Assembly (NCBI GenBank): GCA_937129395.1
Contig: CAKZNE010000222.1
Span: forward strand, 1 to 34,930
DNA from: an uncultured Cryomorphaceae bacterium
GTDB lineage: Bacteria; Bacteroidota; Bacteroidia; Flavobacteriales; Schleiferiaceae
Direction: 5' to 3'
Length of the DNA: 34,930 nt
Of this stretch, positions 26,177-34,412 are shown piece by piece; position 1 is the first letter of the stretch, and each line of letters begins with the position of its first letter. The position numbers and the translations under genes are program-made. The notes under the pieces were generated by a model. That model was given only the letters and a program-made list of their open reading frames with translations. It made no database searches and had not been told where the DNA came from.

Positions 26177-26944
26177 ATGCAATTATTCATTTCCCCAGCA
26201 AAATCTTTAGACTTTGATTCAGCCAAACAAATTGGTGAATCGGCTGATCCATTTTTTCTTAATGATGCAATTAAAGTAAATGCAGGGATAAGAAGGAAGA
26301 GTAGGAAAGCCTTAAGAGAACTTCAAGGAATTAGTTCCCAATTGGCAGAGTTGAATTTTCACCGAAATCAAGAATGGGCTGGAGATGCTATAAAAATTGC
26401 CCAAGCAGCAATGGCTTTTAAAGGAGACGTTTATTTAGGAATGGAAGCCGAAAAATGGTCTCAAGAAGATATGGCTTTTGCAAATAATCATCTTTTTATT
26501 TTATCTGGGCTTTATGGTCTGTTGCGACCAAATACTTCAATAAAGCCTTACCGACTTGAGATGGGCACAAGTTTGAAAATTGGAAGGAGGGAAAATTTAT
26601 ATAAGTTTTGGGCAGATAAACTTGCAGCTCATTTTAAAGCAGAAATTGACCCAAAGGAGCTTTTGGTAAATCTCGCTAGCCAAGAATATTTTAAAGCCAT
26701 CTACTCTGCCAAGGTCAAAAACCCAGTTTTAAATATTGAGTTTAAGGATTTTTCAAATGGCAGCTACAAGGTTCTTGGTTTTTTCGCGAAAAGGGCAAGA
26801 GGATTAATGGCAAACTATATTATTCAAAATCGTATAACTTCGCCAGAGGAAATACGATCCTTTAATATTAACGGTTATTATTTTGATGAAAGTTCTTCGA
26901 ATGAATTTCATTATATATTTTTGCGTGAATCAAAAGACAACTAA
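26177..26944 (+). CDS. yaaA: YaaA/UPF0246-family peroxide stress protein
   Basis: The 255 residues are a full-length YaaA protein. Family blocks are FISPAKSLDF (4-13), YLGMEAEKW, LSGLYGLLRPNTSIKPYRLEMG and FFAKRARGLMANYII. In E. coli YaaA lowers intracellular iron during hydrogen peroxide stress and binds DNA; the same role is assumed here. The palindrome over its upstream region could carry peroxide- or iron-responsive control, but the sequence is not a known OxyR or Fur site. The barrel gene follows after 13 bases. Confidence 0.92.
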   Translation: MQLFISPAKSLDFDSAKQIGESADPFFLNDAIKVNAGIRRKSRKALRELQGISSQLAELNFHRNQEWAGDAIKIAQAAMAFKGDVYLGMEAEKWSQEDMAFANNHLFILSGLYGLLRPNTSIKPYRLEMGTSLKIGRRENLYKFWADKLAAHFKAEIDPKELLVNLASQEYFKAIYSAKVKNPVLNIEFKDFSNGSYKVLGFFAKRARGLMANYIIQNRITSPEEIRSFNINGYYFDESSSNEFHYIFLRESKDN

Positions 26945-26957
26945 TTAGCCCTAGATT

Positions 26958-27632
26958 ATGAAATACAGACTTGTGGTCTTTTCTTTTTTGATGTTCATTT
27001 CCAGTCTTGGTTATGGTCAATCAAGGTTGAAATATCAGGAATATGGATTTGGAATTGGTAGCCTTACATCGGCCAATGAAATTGCCACAACATCTAGTGT
27101 TGGGTCCGTTTTGAAAGAATTGAGGCCTCAGGGAAGGATTTATGCTATGTATCATCCTAATGATTGGTTCGGGTTTGGAGCTGATCTAAATTATGGATGG
27201 ATTTATGGTGACGATGCCAACCATACAAATCCAAATCGCGGATTAGAATATTACGCAAGTATTTCCCAAGCAAATGTTTTTCTTGAGTTTGACCTAATTA
27301 GATATGGAAAATTTCACAGGGATACCAAATTTGGGATGTTCGTAAAAACGGGTGCTGGCTTTATGTCTTACAATCCAAATATTACTTTTAATAACCTTCA
27401 ACCAACTGGTATAGACGTATCCCCGGATTCTTATACTTCCCTAAATTATTTCTTTAGTGGGGGCTTTAAATTCAGAACCAGCTATAGATCTAGTGTTAGA
27501 CTAGAAGCATATCTGCACAATTCCGGAGTTGACAACCTTGAAGGTTTTGAATATGACCAAAGTGTTTTAGCAAATACCAACAACGACTTATTTGGTGGTG
27601 TTATGGTCTCCTATAGCTTTTTAGTATTTTAA
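26958..27632 (+). CDS. Outer-membrane beta-barrel protein, PorG/DUF6089-like
   Basis: The 224-residue product has a signal peptide (MKYRLVVFSFLMFISSLGYGQ) and a barrel pattern: EYGFGIGSLTSANEIA, LRPQGRIYAMYHPNDWFGFGADLNYGWIYGDD, QANVFLEFDLIRYG, FGMFVKTGAGFMSYNP, FFSGGFKFRTSYRSSVRLEAYL and a C-terminal GVMVSYSFLVF. The order and the FxxNP element resemble PorG, the outer-membrane barrel of type IX secretion, but Bacteroidota have many such paralogues. It lies 13 bases after yaaA. If related to PorG it would act in envelope secretion or assembly; this is inference. Confidence 0.75.
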   Translation: MKYRLVVFSFLMFISSLGYGQSRLKYQEYGFGIGSLTSANEIATTSSVGSVLKELRPQGRIYAMYHPNDWFGFGADLNYGWIYGDDANHTNPNRGLEYYASISQANVFLEFDLIRYGKFHRDTKFGMFVKTGAGFMSYNPNITFNNLQPTGIDVSPDSYTSLNYFFSGGFKFRTSYRSSVRLEAYLHNSGVDNLEGFEYDQSVLANTNNDLFGGVMVSYSFLVF

Positions 27633-27639
27633 ATTCTTT

Positions 27640-29115
27640 TTAAGGAATACGTTCAATTGCCCCCAAATCTGGAGAATTCCTTGTATTACCATAAATATCC
27701 AAGGTTATTATATCTGTGAAGTTCCCTTGATCTATCGCTTGGGATGAGGCGCCCAAACCATAATTGTTGGTTGATGTGTTTTTAAAATCTGGATCTAAAT
27801 TAACCAAAGGAGAAATGAATTCTGCCGAACTCACATCAAAGCCTCTTTCTGTTAAATCAGAATTTAACTTAAAAAGAACGTGGTTGAAATTATAACTTAT
27901 TAATTCGGAGGGATCTTCTAAAATACTTAGTTCTTGTTGGTTATTACCGAAAATAATGCAATTTCCAAAATAGGCAGACTGCAAAGGTCGTAAAACCCGA
28001 TATCCATTCCCGTTGTTGTCTGTTAAGTCCAAAAAGTTCGATAATACCACGGAAGGGGTTGTTCGAGTTGAAAGATTCCAATAATTAGCAAAAGTACAAT
28101 GGACAAATCTGTAATTTCCACCGAATCCATAAAAGCTATATAAGCCACTATTTGCTATAATCACATTTTCCGCATTTACATTTCCGAAACCGCCGTAAAT
28201 TGCGGTTCTACTGCTATTTAGGATATAAGAATTTGTTAGTAAAAGTTGGTCGGTAAGCTGAGCTGAATCCAAGCGAATGGCATTGTTTGCATTTTTAATA
28301 ACTGCTTTATTGATTACTGCCTTTGCGCTATCATCAATAAAAATCCCTCCAAAAACACCGCCCCACTGACCAGGGTCTTCTTCAAAACCAGGCTCCAAAC
28401 GGTCCCCAGAAAAAATCACTGAGTCAGGGAAATCAGCAGAAAAACCTTTGGCAATATTTAGGGTTCCTCCATTAAAAACCCACATTCCACTATTTTGGTG
28501 AAAAAACACCTCCGTACCGGGGTCGATATTTAATTCGCAACCATCATTAATAATTGCATAACCATAAATCACATGCCGTTTGGCACTTGTCCATGTCTCG
28601 TCGCAATTAATAATAGAATAAGGGATGGTAACTGTATTCGGACTGGTGCCCAAAACGATATAATCTGTAGGATAATGAAATTCGGCATCCCAAACTAAGG
28701 TCACTAGTTGTACAGATTGATCTGTTCCTTTATTGGTAAAAAGAATTTTATCCTCAAACACCATTTCATTTGGAATGGCCGCTGTTGTGCTAATTTCAAT
28801 AAATATATATATGCTATCCTTTGGTAATATTTGAACATCGTTTAGCGAATTTGCTGCAATTCCATTAATGTTAATTCGGTAGTACCCAGTGTTTTTCTCA
28901 AGACGAACATTGTCTAATTCTACAATTTCATCTGCAGGATTAAAAACTTTGAGAGTATAAGTAGAAGATCCTACAGTAGTGAAAACTGTATCGAGGTAAA
29001 TGGTGTCGGAGGAAAAAGTGAGGTTTACTCCGCTACTTTTAATAATGGGATCCTTGTGGCAAGAGGAAAAAAGGGCAATGGAACAAAAAATAAGCAGTCC
29101 TAAAATATTCTTCAT
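27640..29115 (-). CDS. Surface lipoprotein with beta-helix repeats
   Basis: The 491-residue product has a lipoprotein signal with C19 in LFSSCHKD. Residues about 30-140 look like an Ig/Big-type domain (TYTLKVFNPADEIVELDNVRLE). From about 150 there is a right-handed parallel beta-helix pattern (INDGCELNIDPGTEVFFHQNSGMWV, VINKAVIKNANNAIR, AENVIIANSGLYSFYG), ending SSQAIDQGNFTDIITLDIYGNTRNSPDLGAIE, the familiar last coil of Bacteroidota right-handed helix proteins. It is probably a surface polysaccharide- or adhesion-related protein; no catalytic residue is evident. It stands alone, convergent with the barrel gene seven bases away. Confidence 0.85.
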   Translation of the reverse strand: MKNILGLLIFCSIALFSSCHKDPIIKSSGVNLTFSSDTIYLDTVFTTVGSSTYTLKVFNPADEIVELDNVRLEKNTGYYRININGIAANSLNDVQILPKDSIYIFIEISTTAAIPNEMVFEDKILFTNKGTDQSVQLVTLVWDAEFHYPTDYIVLGTSPNTVTIPYSIINCDETWTSAKRHVIYGYAIINDGCELNIDPGTEVFFHQNSGMWVFNGGTLNIAKGFSADFPDSVIFSGDRLEPGFEEDPGQWGGVFGGIFIDDSAKAVINKAVIKNANNAIRLDSAQLTDQLLLTNSYILNSSRTAIYGGFGNVNAENVIIANSGLYSFYGFGGNYRFVHCTFANYWNLSTRTTPSVVLSNFLDLTDNNGNGYRVLRPLQSAYFGNCIIFGNNQQELSILEDPSELISYNFNHVLFKLNSDLTERGFDVSSAEFISPLVNLDPDFKNTSTNNYGLGASSQAIDQGNFTDIITLDIYGNTRNSPDLGAIERIP

Positions 29116-29178
29116 AAGTGTAAGTAACGACCGGAAATAAAATTAATTTTGAACTTAACAATAGTAAAGCACAAAAGA

Positions 29179-29209
29179 TTTGGCAAAAGTACAAGTTTTT
29201 ATATCTTTG
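29179..29209 (+). promoter_or_regulatory. Promoter for rpmE2
   Basis: TTTG (29179-29182), 19 bases, then TATCTTTG (29202-29209): the textbook Bacteroidota promoter and the best match in the window. The start would be near 29213-29215, giving a leader of about 45 bases. Confidence 0.8.
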
Positions 29210-29258
29210 CAGCCCTTAAAAAGTTGGGCAAAAACCTAACCGTAAAGAAATTGATACT

Positions 29259-29510
29259 ATGAAAAAAGGAATTCACCCAGATAATTACCGTGCTGTTGTA
29301 TTCAAAGACATGAGCAACAATGAAACAGTAATTTCTAAATCATGTGCTGAAACCAGAGATACAATTGAGATTGATGGTACAGAATACCCATTAATTAAAA
29401 TGGAAATTTCTGCAACTAGCCACCCATTTTATACCGGAAAAATGAAACTTGTTGATACTGCAGGACGTGTTGACAAATTCCGTAACCGTTACGCGAAATT
29501 TAAGAAATAA
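29259..29510 (+). CDS. rpmE2: 50S ribosomal protein L31, type B
   Basis: The 83 residues (MKKGIHPDNYRAVVFKDM...FRNRYAKFKK) are the zinc-free type B L31: the CxxC zinc motif of type A is absent. Length and ends are normal. In many bacteria the zinc-free form is used when zinc is scarce, but Bacteroidota often carry only this type, so no zinc control is implied. It is a single-gene unit with its own promoter and terminator. Confidence 0.96.
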   Translation: MKKGIHPDNYRAVVFKDMSNNETVISKSCAETRDTIEIDGTEYPLIKMEISATSHPFYTGKMKLVDTAGRVDKFRNRYAKFKK

Positions 29511-29530
29511 TATTTTTCAGAATATTTTAG

Positions 29531-29561
29531 AAAGCCTCCTTATATTCGGGAGGCTTTTTTA
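29531..29561 (+). terminator. Intrinsic terminator of rpmE2
   Basis: AAAGCCTCC (29531-29539) pairs with GGAGGCTTT (29549-29557) around a nine-base loop, followed by TTT. It starts 21 bases after the rpmE2 stop. Confidence 0.9.
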
Positions 29562-29594
29562 TTTCTAGTAATTTGATCACCTAAATTTCTCCAA

Positions 29595-30764
29595 ATGACA
29601 ATTATTTTAAACGACGAAACTTCTCACCAATATTTATTGCCTCTCACATACACCAAACCAGCTTCTGAATTGAGGATTGGAATACTTACCATTCGCGAAA
29701 AATGGGAAAAGATGATAGAAGGGGAATATTCGTGGAAAACCGTGGATTACCTTTCCAAAAAATATTCTACATCCACAAACCCTGATGCCCTAATTATTAA
29801 TGCTTCTGTTTGCCCAAATGAAAATTTGGTGGAAGCCATTTCTAATCTGAAAAATGGAGAAGTTTTACAAGATGGAGAGTTGCTAATCGCCCAAAAAGGG
29901 AACAAAGAAGAAGGTAGATTTTCAAAGGATTTTGCTATTGTACAATTCAATGGAGAATACAATAACATTGATCGTTCTTGGAAAATATTTAGTCAAAATG
30001 CAGAGGAATTAGAAACAGATTTTGATTTAGTTACAAAAGGAAGAACCTCCGCAACAATTAGCAAAACCAATACTTTAATTGGAGACAGAATTTTCTTAGA
30101 AGAGGGTGCTCAAGCAGAATGTGCCATTTTTAACAGCACGTCCGGAGCCATTTATTTAGGAAAAGACTCTCTAGTAATGGAGGGATCTGTTGTAAGAGGA
30201 GGCCTGGCATTATGCGAGCACTCGCAATTGAAATTAGGAACTAAAATTTATGGTGCTACTACGGTGGGCCCACATTCTAAAGTAGGAGGAGAAGTGAATA
30301 ACTCCGTAATTACTGGTTTTAGTAATAAAGGTCATGATGGATTTTTAGGGAACTCTGTAATTGGAGAATGGTGCAATTTGGGGGCGGATACGAATAATTC
30401 AAACCTTAAAAACAATTACGACGAAGTGAAATTATGGTCCTACACCAAAGGCGGTTTTGAAAGAACGGGATTGCAGTTTTGTGGATTGGTAATGGGCGAT
30501 CATTCCAAATGTGGAATTAACACCATGTTTAATACAGGTACCGTGGTAGGAGTAAGTTCAAATATTTTTGGATCAGGATTTCCTCGAAACTTTATTCCTT
30601 CCTTTAGCTGGGGTGGAGCCGCTGGATTTTCCAATTATAATTTTGAAAAAGCCATGAAAACAGCCGCCTTGGTTTTTGCAAGGAGGGGAGTGGAATTGGA
30701 TCAAATAGAAAAGGATATTTTGGAAAATGTCTTTGAATTAAGTTCTGACTACCGACAAAAGTAG
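29595..30764 (+). CDS. GlmU-related sugar-nucleotide transferase (Bacteroidota type)
   Basis: The 389 residues have an N-terminal NTP-transferase-like domain of the Bacteroidota GlmU-related group (MTIILNDETSHQYLLPLTYTKPASELRIG) and a left-handed beta-helix (about 165-350) of hexapeptide repeats (IYLGKDSLVMEGSVVRGG, TKIYGATTVGPHSKVGGEVNNSVITG, SNKGHDGFLGNSVIGEWCNLGADTNNSNLK). It is thought to supply UDP-GlcNAc synthesis where classical GlmU is missing, but the usual pyrophosphorylase signature is not clear. The exact reaction is inferred. Confidence 0.85.
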   Translation: MTIILNDETSHQYLLPLTYTKPASELRIGILTIREKWEKMIEGEYSWKTVDYLSKKYSTSTNPDALIINASVCPNENLVEAISNLKNGEVLQDGELLIAQKGNKEEGRFSKDFAIVQFNGEYNNIDRSWKIFSQNAEELETDFDLVTKGRTSATISKTNTLIGDRIFLEEGAQAECAIFNSTSGAIYLGKDSLVMEGSVVRGGLALCEHSQLKLGTKIYGATTVGPHSKVGGEVNNSVITGFSNKGHDGFLGNSVIGEWCNLGADTNNSNLKNNYDEVKLWSYTKGGFERTGLQFCGLVMGDHSKCGINTMFNTGTVVGVSSNIFGSGFPRNFIPSFSWGGAAGFSNYNFEKAMKTAALVFARRGVELDQIEKDILENVFELSSDYRQK

Positions 30765-30851
30765 ATCGGCCTTAATTGGCATACCTCTTGACCCCTATAG
30801 CGGATACAATAAAGAGCCCTTGATTAAATGTCATTTTGGCTCAAATACTCA

Positions 30852-33314
30852 ATGATGAATAAGAAAGACATTTTGAATTTAGACAGCCTGTCACTAGATA
30901 ATATAAATTACGAAGACGCCGAATTTATCCCTTTGATGACGAATGAAGACGAGGATAAAATGGAAAATGAAAATATCCCTGAGGAACTTCCCATTCTCCC
31001 ATTGCGAAATACAGTATTGTTTCCAGGGGTTGTAATTCCTATTACAGCAGGAAGAGATAAGTCCATACAATTACTGCAGTTTGCAAATAAAACAGATAAA
31101 ACTGTCGGCGTGATAAGTCAGAAAGATCCTGATAATGAGGATCCTGGAAAAGATGATGTTCACCAAATTGGTACTGTAGCAAGAATATTGAGAATGTTTA
31201 AAATGCCTGACGGGAATACAACCGTTATTATCCAAGGGCAGAAAAGATTCGCTCTAAATGAGGTAGTTTCCGAGGTTCCTTTTATGAAGGCTAAGGTTGA
31301 CATCTTAAAAGAAAGAAGAATTGAAGGGGAAAATTCTAAAATGAAAGTTTTGATGAGCACCATAAAGGAAATGGCTCTTCAAATTATTAAAGAATCTCCT
31401 ACAATTCCGAGCGAAGCTGCCTTTGCTTTAAAGAATATTGAAAGTGACAATTTCCTGCTCAATTTTATTTCCTCCAATATGAATTTGGATGTTGATAAAA
31501 AGCAAGCTCTTTTGGAAATGGAAGGAATGCATCTACGTGCCGATGAAGTTTTAAAACATTTGAATCTAGAGCAGCAAATGCTTGCCATGAAAAATGAGAT
31601 TCAAAGTAAAGTAAAAACTGAATTTGATCAGCAGCAAAGAGAATATTTCCTAAACCAACAAATGAAGCAGATTCAAGAAGAACTAGGTGGTTCTTCCTCT
31701 GAAGCGGAGATTGAGGAAATGCGAAAAAAAGCAGCCGCAAAAAAATGGAGTAAAGAAATTCACGAAACTTTTGGAAAGGAGTTAAAAAAACTCCAAAGAA
31801 TGAACCCACAAGTTCCTGAGTTTGGGATTCAAAGAAATTACCTTGAATTTTTACTGGATCTTCCTTGGAATGATTTTACCAAGGATAAATTTGATCTTAA
31901 AAAGGCTGAAAAAATCCTAGACCGTGATCATTATGGCTTGGATAAAGTAAAAGAAAGAATTATTGAACATTTAGCCGTATTGAAGTTAAAAGGTGATATG
32001 AAAGCGCCAATTTTATGTCTTTATGGCCCTCCTGGAGTTGGTAAAACTAGTTTGGGTAAAAGTATCAGCGAAGCCTTAGGTAGAAAATATATACGAATGT
32101 CATTAGGAGGCTTGCGCGATGAAGCGGAAATTCGTGGTCACCGTAAAACCTATATCGGAGCTATGGCCGGACGAGTTGTTCAAAGCATAAAAAAGGCTGG
32201 AAGTTCAAATCCTGTTTTTGTTCTTGATGAAATTGATAAGTTGGCAAGTGGCGGAGGTCATGGTGATCCATCTTCTGCCATGTTGGAGGTTTTGGACCCC
32301 GAGCAAAATTCTGATTTCTACGATAATTATTTGGAATTAGGTTATGATCTAAGCAAGGTGATGTTTATCGCCACGGCTAATAACCTAAGAACTATTCACC
32401 CCGCTTTAAGGGATAGAATGGAGATAATTGATATCACTGGATATACTATTGAGGAAAAAGTAGAAATTGGAAAAAGACACTTATTGCCCAAGCAAATAAA
32501 GGAACACGGTTTAGGTAAAAAAGCGGTAGCTATAGACAAGAAGACCATGGAATTTGTGGTGGAAAATTACACAAGGGAATCTGGTGTAAGAGGTCTGGAT
32601 AAAGTTATTGCCAAAATTGTAAGAAATGCAGCGAAAAGTGTTGCAATGGAAACGGAGTATGATCCAATGCCTAAATCTGATAAAATTCTTGAAATTTTAG
32701 GGCCACAAAGATTTAACAAAGACCGATACCAAGGAAATGATATAGCTGGAGTAGTAACAGGCTTGGCTTGGACACCAGTTGGTGGAGATATTTTATTTAT
32801 TGAAACAGCCTTGAGTCCAGGGAAGGGAAAGCTTTCCATTACAGGTAACCTTGGTTCTGTTATGAAGGAATCTGCTACTATAGCCATGGCCTACCTTAAA
32901 TCTCATGCGGAGAAGTTTAACATTGCTCATGAGGTTTTTGATAATTGGGATGTGCATTTACATTTCCCAGAAGGAGCGGTACCCAAGGATGGCCCATCTG
33001 CAGGTATTACTATTTTAACGGCTTTGGCTTCCTTATTTTCTCAAAGGAAAGTGAAGAATAAATTGGCAATGACTGGAGAGATTACTTTAAGAGGGAAGGT
33101 GTTGCCTGTTGGCGGAATAAAGGAGAAAATTCTTGCCGCGAAAAGGGCAGATATTAAAGAATTAATCCTTTGTGCTGAAAATAGAAAGGATATTGAGGAG
33201 ATCAGAGAGGATTATAGAAAGGGACTTACTTTCCATTATGTTGAAAATATGATGGAGGTGATTGAAATTGCTTTAACCAAGCAAAAAGTAAAAAACCCAA
33301 TAATTGTAAAATAA
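30852..33314 (+). CDS. lon: ATP-dependent protease Lon
   Basis: Cytoplasmic AAA+ protease removing damaged and short-lived proteins. The start at 30852 ([12 protein letters not shown]) fits homologues; an ATG at 30828 would add eight unlike residues, and 30855 is also possible. In the 820-residue form: LON substrate domain (about 45-245, [14 protein letters not shown]), coiled linker, Walker A GPPGVGKT (392-399), Walker [10 protein letters not shown] (455-463), and the protease domain with S716 in KDGPSAG and K759 in GGIKEK forming the Ser-Lys dyad. The acidic N-terminal extension is usual in Bacteroidota. It lies 87 bases after the GlmU-related gene, with no recognised promoter or heat-shock element. 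Confidence 0.97.
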   Translation: MMNKKDILNLDSLSLDNINYEDAEFIPLMTNEDEDKMENENIPEELPILPLRNTVLFPGVVIPITAGRDKSIQLLQFANKTDKTVGVISQKDPDNEDPGKDDVHQIGTVARILRMFKMPDGNTTVIIQGQKRFALNEVVSEVPFMKAKVDILKERRIEGENSKMKVLMSTIKEMALQIIKESPTIPSEAAFALKNIESDNFLLNFISSNMNLDVDKKQALLEMEGMHLRADEVLKHLNLEQQMLAMKNEIQSKVKTEFDQQQREYFLNQQMKQIQEELGGSSSEAEIEEMRKKAAAKKWSKEIHETFGKELKKLQRMNPQVPEFGIQRNYLEFLLDLPWNDFTKDKFDLKKAEKILDRDHYGLDKVKERIIEHLAVLKLKGDMKAPILCLYGPPGVGKTSLGKSISEALGRKYIRMSLGGLRDEAEIRGHRKTYIGAMAGRVVQSIKKAGSSNPVFVLDEIDKLASGGGHGDPSSAMLEVLDPEQNSDFYDNYLELGYDLSKVMFIATANNLRTIHPALRDRMEIIDITGYTIEEKVEIGKRHLLPKQIKEHGLGKKAVAIDKKTMEFVVENYTRESGVRGLDKVIAKIVRNAAKSVAMETEYDPMPKSDKILEILGPQRFNKDRYQGNDIAGVVTGLAWTPVGGDILFIETALSPGKGKLSITGNLGSVMKESATIAMAYLKSHAEKFNIAHEVFDNWDVHLHFPEGAVPKDGPSAGITILTALASLFSQRKVKNKLAMTGEITLRGKVLPVGGIKEKILAAKRADIKELILCAENRKDIEEIREDYRKGLTFHYVENMMEVIEIALTKQKVKNPIIVK

Positions 33315-33328
33315 GAAGAGGTAATTAA

Positions 33329-33361
33329 TTTGCGCTTGGTTCGTTTTATATGATATTTTTG
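33329..33361 (+). promoter_or_regulatory. Promoter for porQ
   Basis: TTTG (33329-33332), 21 bases, then TATTTTTG (33354-33361). Only five bases separate it from the porQ ATG, so the transcript should have a leader of zero to two bases. Confidence 0.6.
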
Positions 33362-33366
33362 TTTCA

Positions 33367-34407
33367 ATGAAGAAAATCATCGCTTTACTTTTCCTACCTT
33401 TTTTATCAGCAAATGCTCAGATCGGAGGTAATTCTATTTTTCAATTTTTAAATTTAGTTCCATCGGCAAGAGTGTCAGCTCAAGGGGGTAATGCTATTGC
33501 GAACCCAGAGGAGGATCTCAATTTTGCTATTTACAATCCATCATTGTTAAACGAAAATGTACATGGCCAACTTACCTTTAGTTTGGTTGATTATGTTGCA
33601 GGAATAACGCTGAGCGATGTAAATTATGCACACCATTTTGAAAATGTAGGAACTTTTTATGGAGGAATTCGCTACGTGGATTATGGTGATTTTTCGCGAG
33701 CTAGTAATATCGGAATCCGAGAAGGAACCTTTACTGCAGCGGACATGGCTTTGAATATTGGTTATGGATATAAATTGGATTCCAACTGGAGCTTCGGCGC
33801 TGGTCTGAAAGTCATTAACGCGAATTACGAAAACTACAATTCCTATGGTGGGGCGGTGGATTTAGCAGCAACTTATCAAATACCTTCCAAAAGATTTGTT
33901 TTGGCACTTGTTGCAAAAAACCTTGGTTACCAATTTAGCCCCTTTAATGAAGAAAGAGAATCTCTGCCATTTGAACTTCAATTTGGGATTTCGAATAGGT
34001 TTGAGCACCTCCCTTTAAGATGGCAAATTACATTCGAACAATTGGAAACTTGGGATTTACGATATAGAGATCCAGCCGATGTTAGTGTTAACCAGTTTAC
34101 TGGCGAGGTTGATGATAATTTCCCTTCACAATGGAATAACTTTTTTAGGCATGTGGTAGTTGGGGCTGAGTTTGCCCCCACAAAAGGATTGAATGTACAA
34201 TTCGGATATAATTATAGAAAAAGACAAGAATTGAATCTCGATACTAGAAGAACCTCTGCAGGATTTTCCTTTGGAATAGGGGTGAAAATATCCAAGTTCA
34301 GACTGAATTATGGTCGCAATTTCTACCACGTATCAGGAACCGCGAATCATTTTACCCTAAGAACAGATCTTCAAGATTTCAAAAAGAAAAAAGGACCAAA
34401 AATTTAA
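33367..34407 (+). CDS. porQ: Type IX secretion system outer-membrane protein PorQ
   Basis: The 346 residues carry a signal peptide (MKKIIALLFLPFLSANAQ), then the PorQ/PorV-family barrel opening IGGNSIFQFLNLVPSARVSAQGG and the conserved NPSLL, GGIRYVDYGDF, WSFGAGLKVINANYENY blocks, ending in RLNYGRNFYHVSGTANHF. PorQ is part of the type IX secretion machinery, which also drives gliding in Flavobacteriia, linking this gene functionally to gldFG. It is followed within six bases by cmk, an order recalled in many Bacteroidota. Confidence 0.93.
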   Translation: MKKIIALLFLPFLSANAQIGGNSIFQFLNLVPSARVSAQGGNAIANPEEDLNFAIYNPSLLNENVHGQLTFSLVDYVAGITLSDVNYAHHFENVGTFYGGIRYVDYGDFSRASNIGIREGTFTAADMALNIGYGYKLDSNWSFGAGLKVINANYENYNSYGGAVDLAATYQIPSKRFVLALVAKNLGYQFSPFNEERESLPFELQFGISNRFEHLPLRWQITFEQLETWDLRYRDPADVSVNQFTGEVDDNFPSQWNNFFRHVVVGAEFAPTKGLNVQFGYNYRKRQELNLDTRRTSAGFSFGIGVKISKFRLNYGRNFYHVSGTANHFTLRTDLQDFKKKKGPKI

Positions 34408-34412
34408 GGGCT

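Noticed and set aside
27633-27655. Terminator between the convergent genes ending at 27632 and 27640
   Set aside because: ATTCTT/AAGGAAT pairs imperfectly with a bulge and lacks a clear T-run beyond the coding end.
29212-29229. GCCC...GGGC inverted repeat as a ribosomal-protein leader before rpmE2
   Set aside because: The left arm (29212-29215) coincides with the predicted transcription start, so the hairpin would not form fully in the mRNA; only four pairs.
30800-30828. Sigma-70-like TTGACC...TACAAT before lon
   Set aside because: Only 11 bases separate the two hexamers instead of about 17, and Bacteroidota promoters differ from this consensus.
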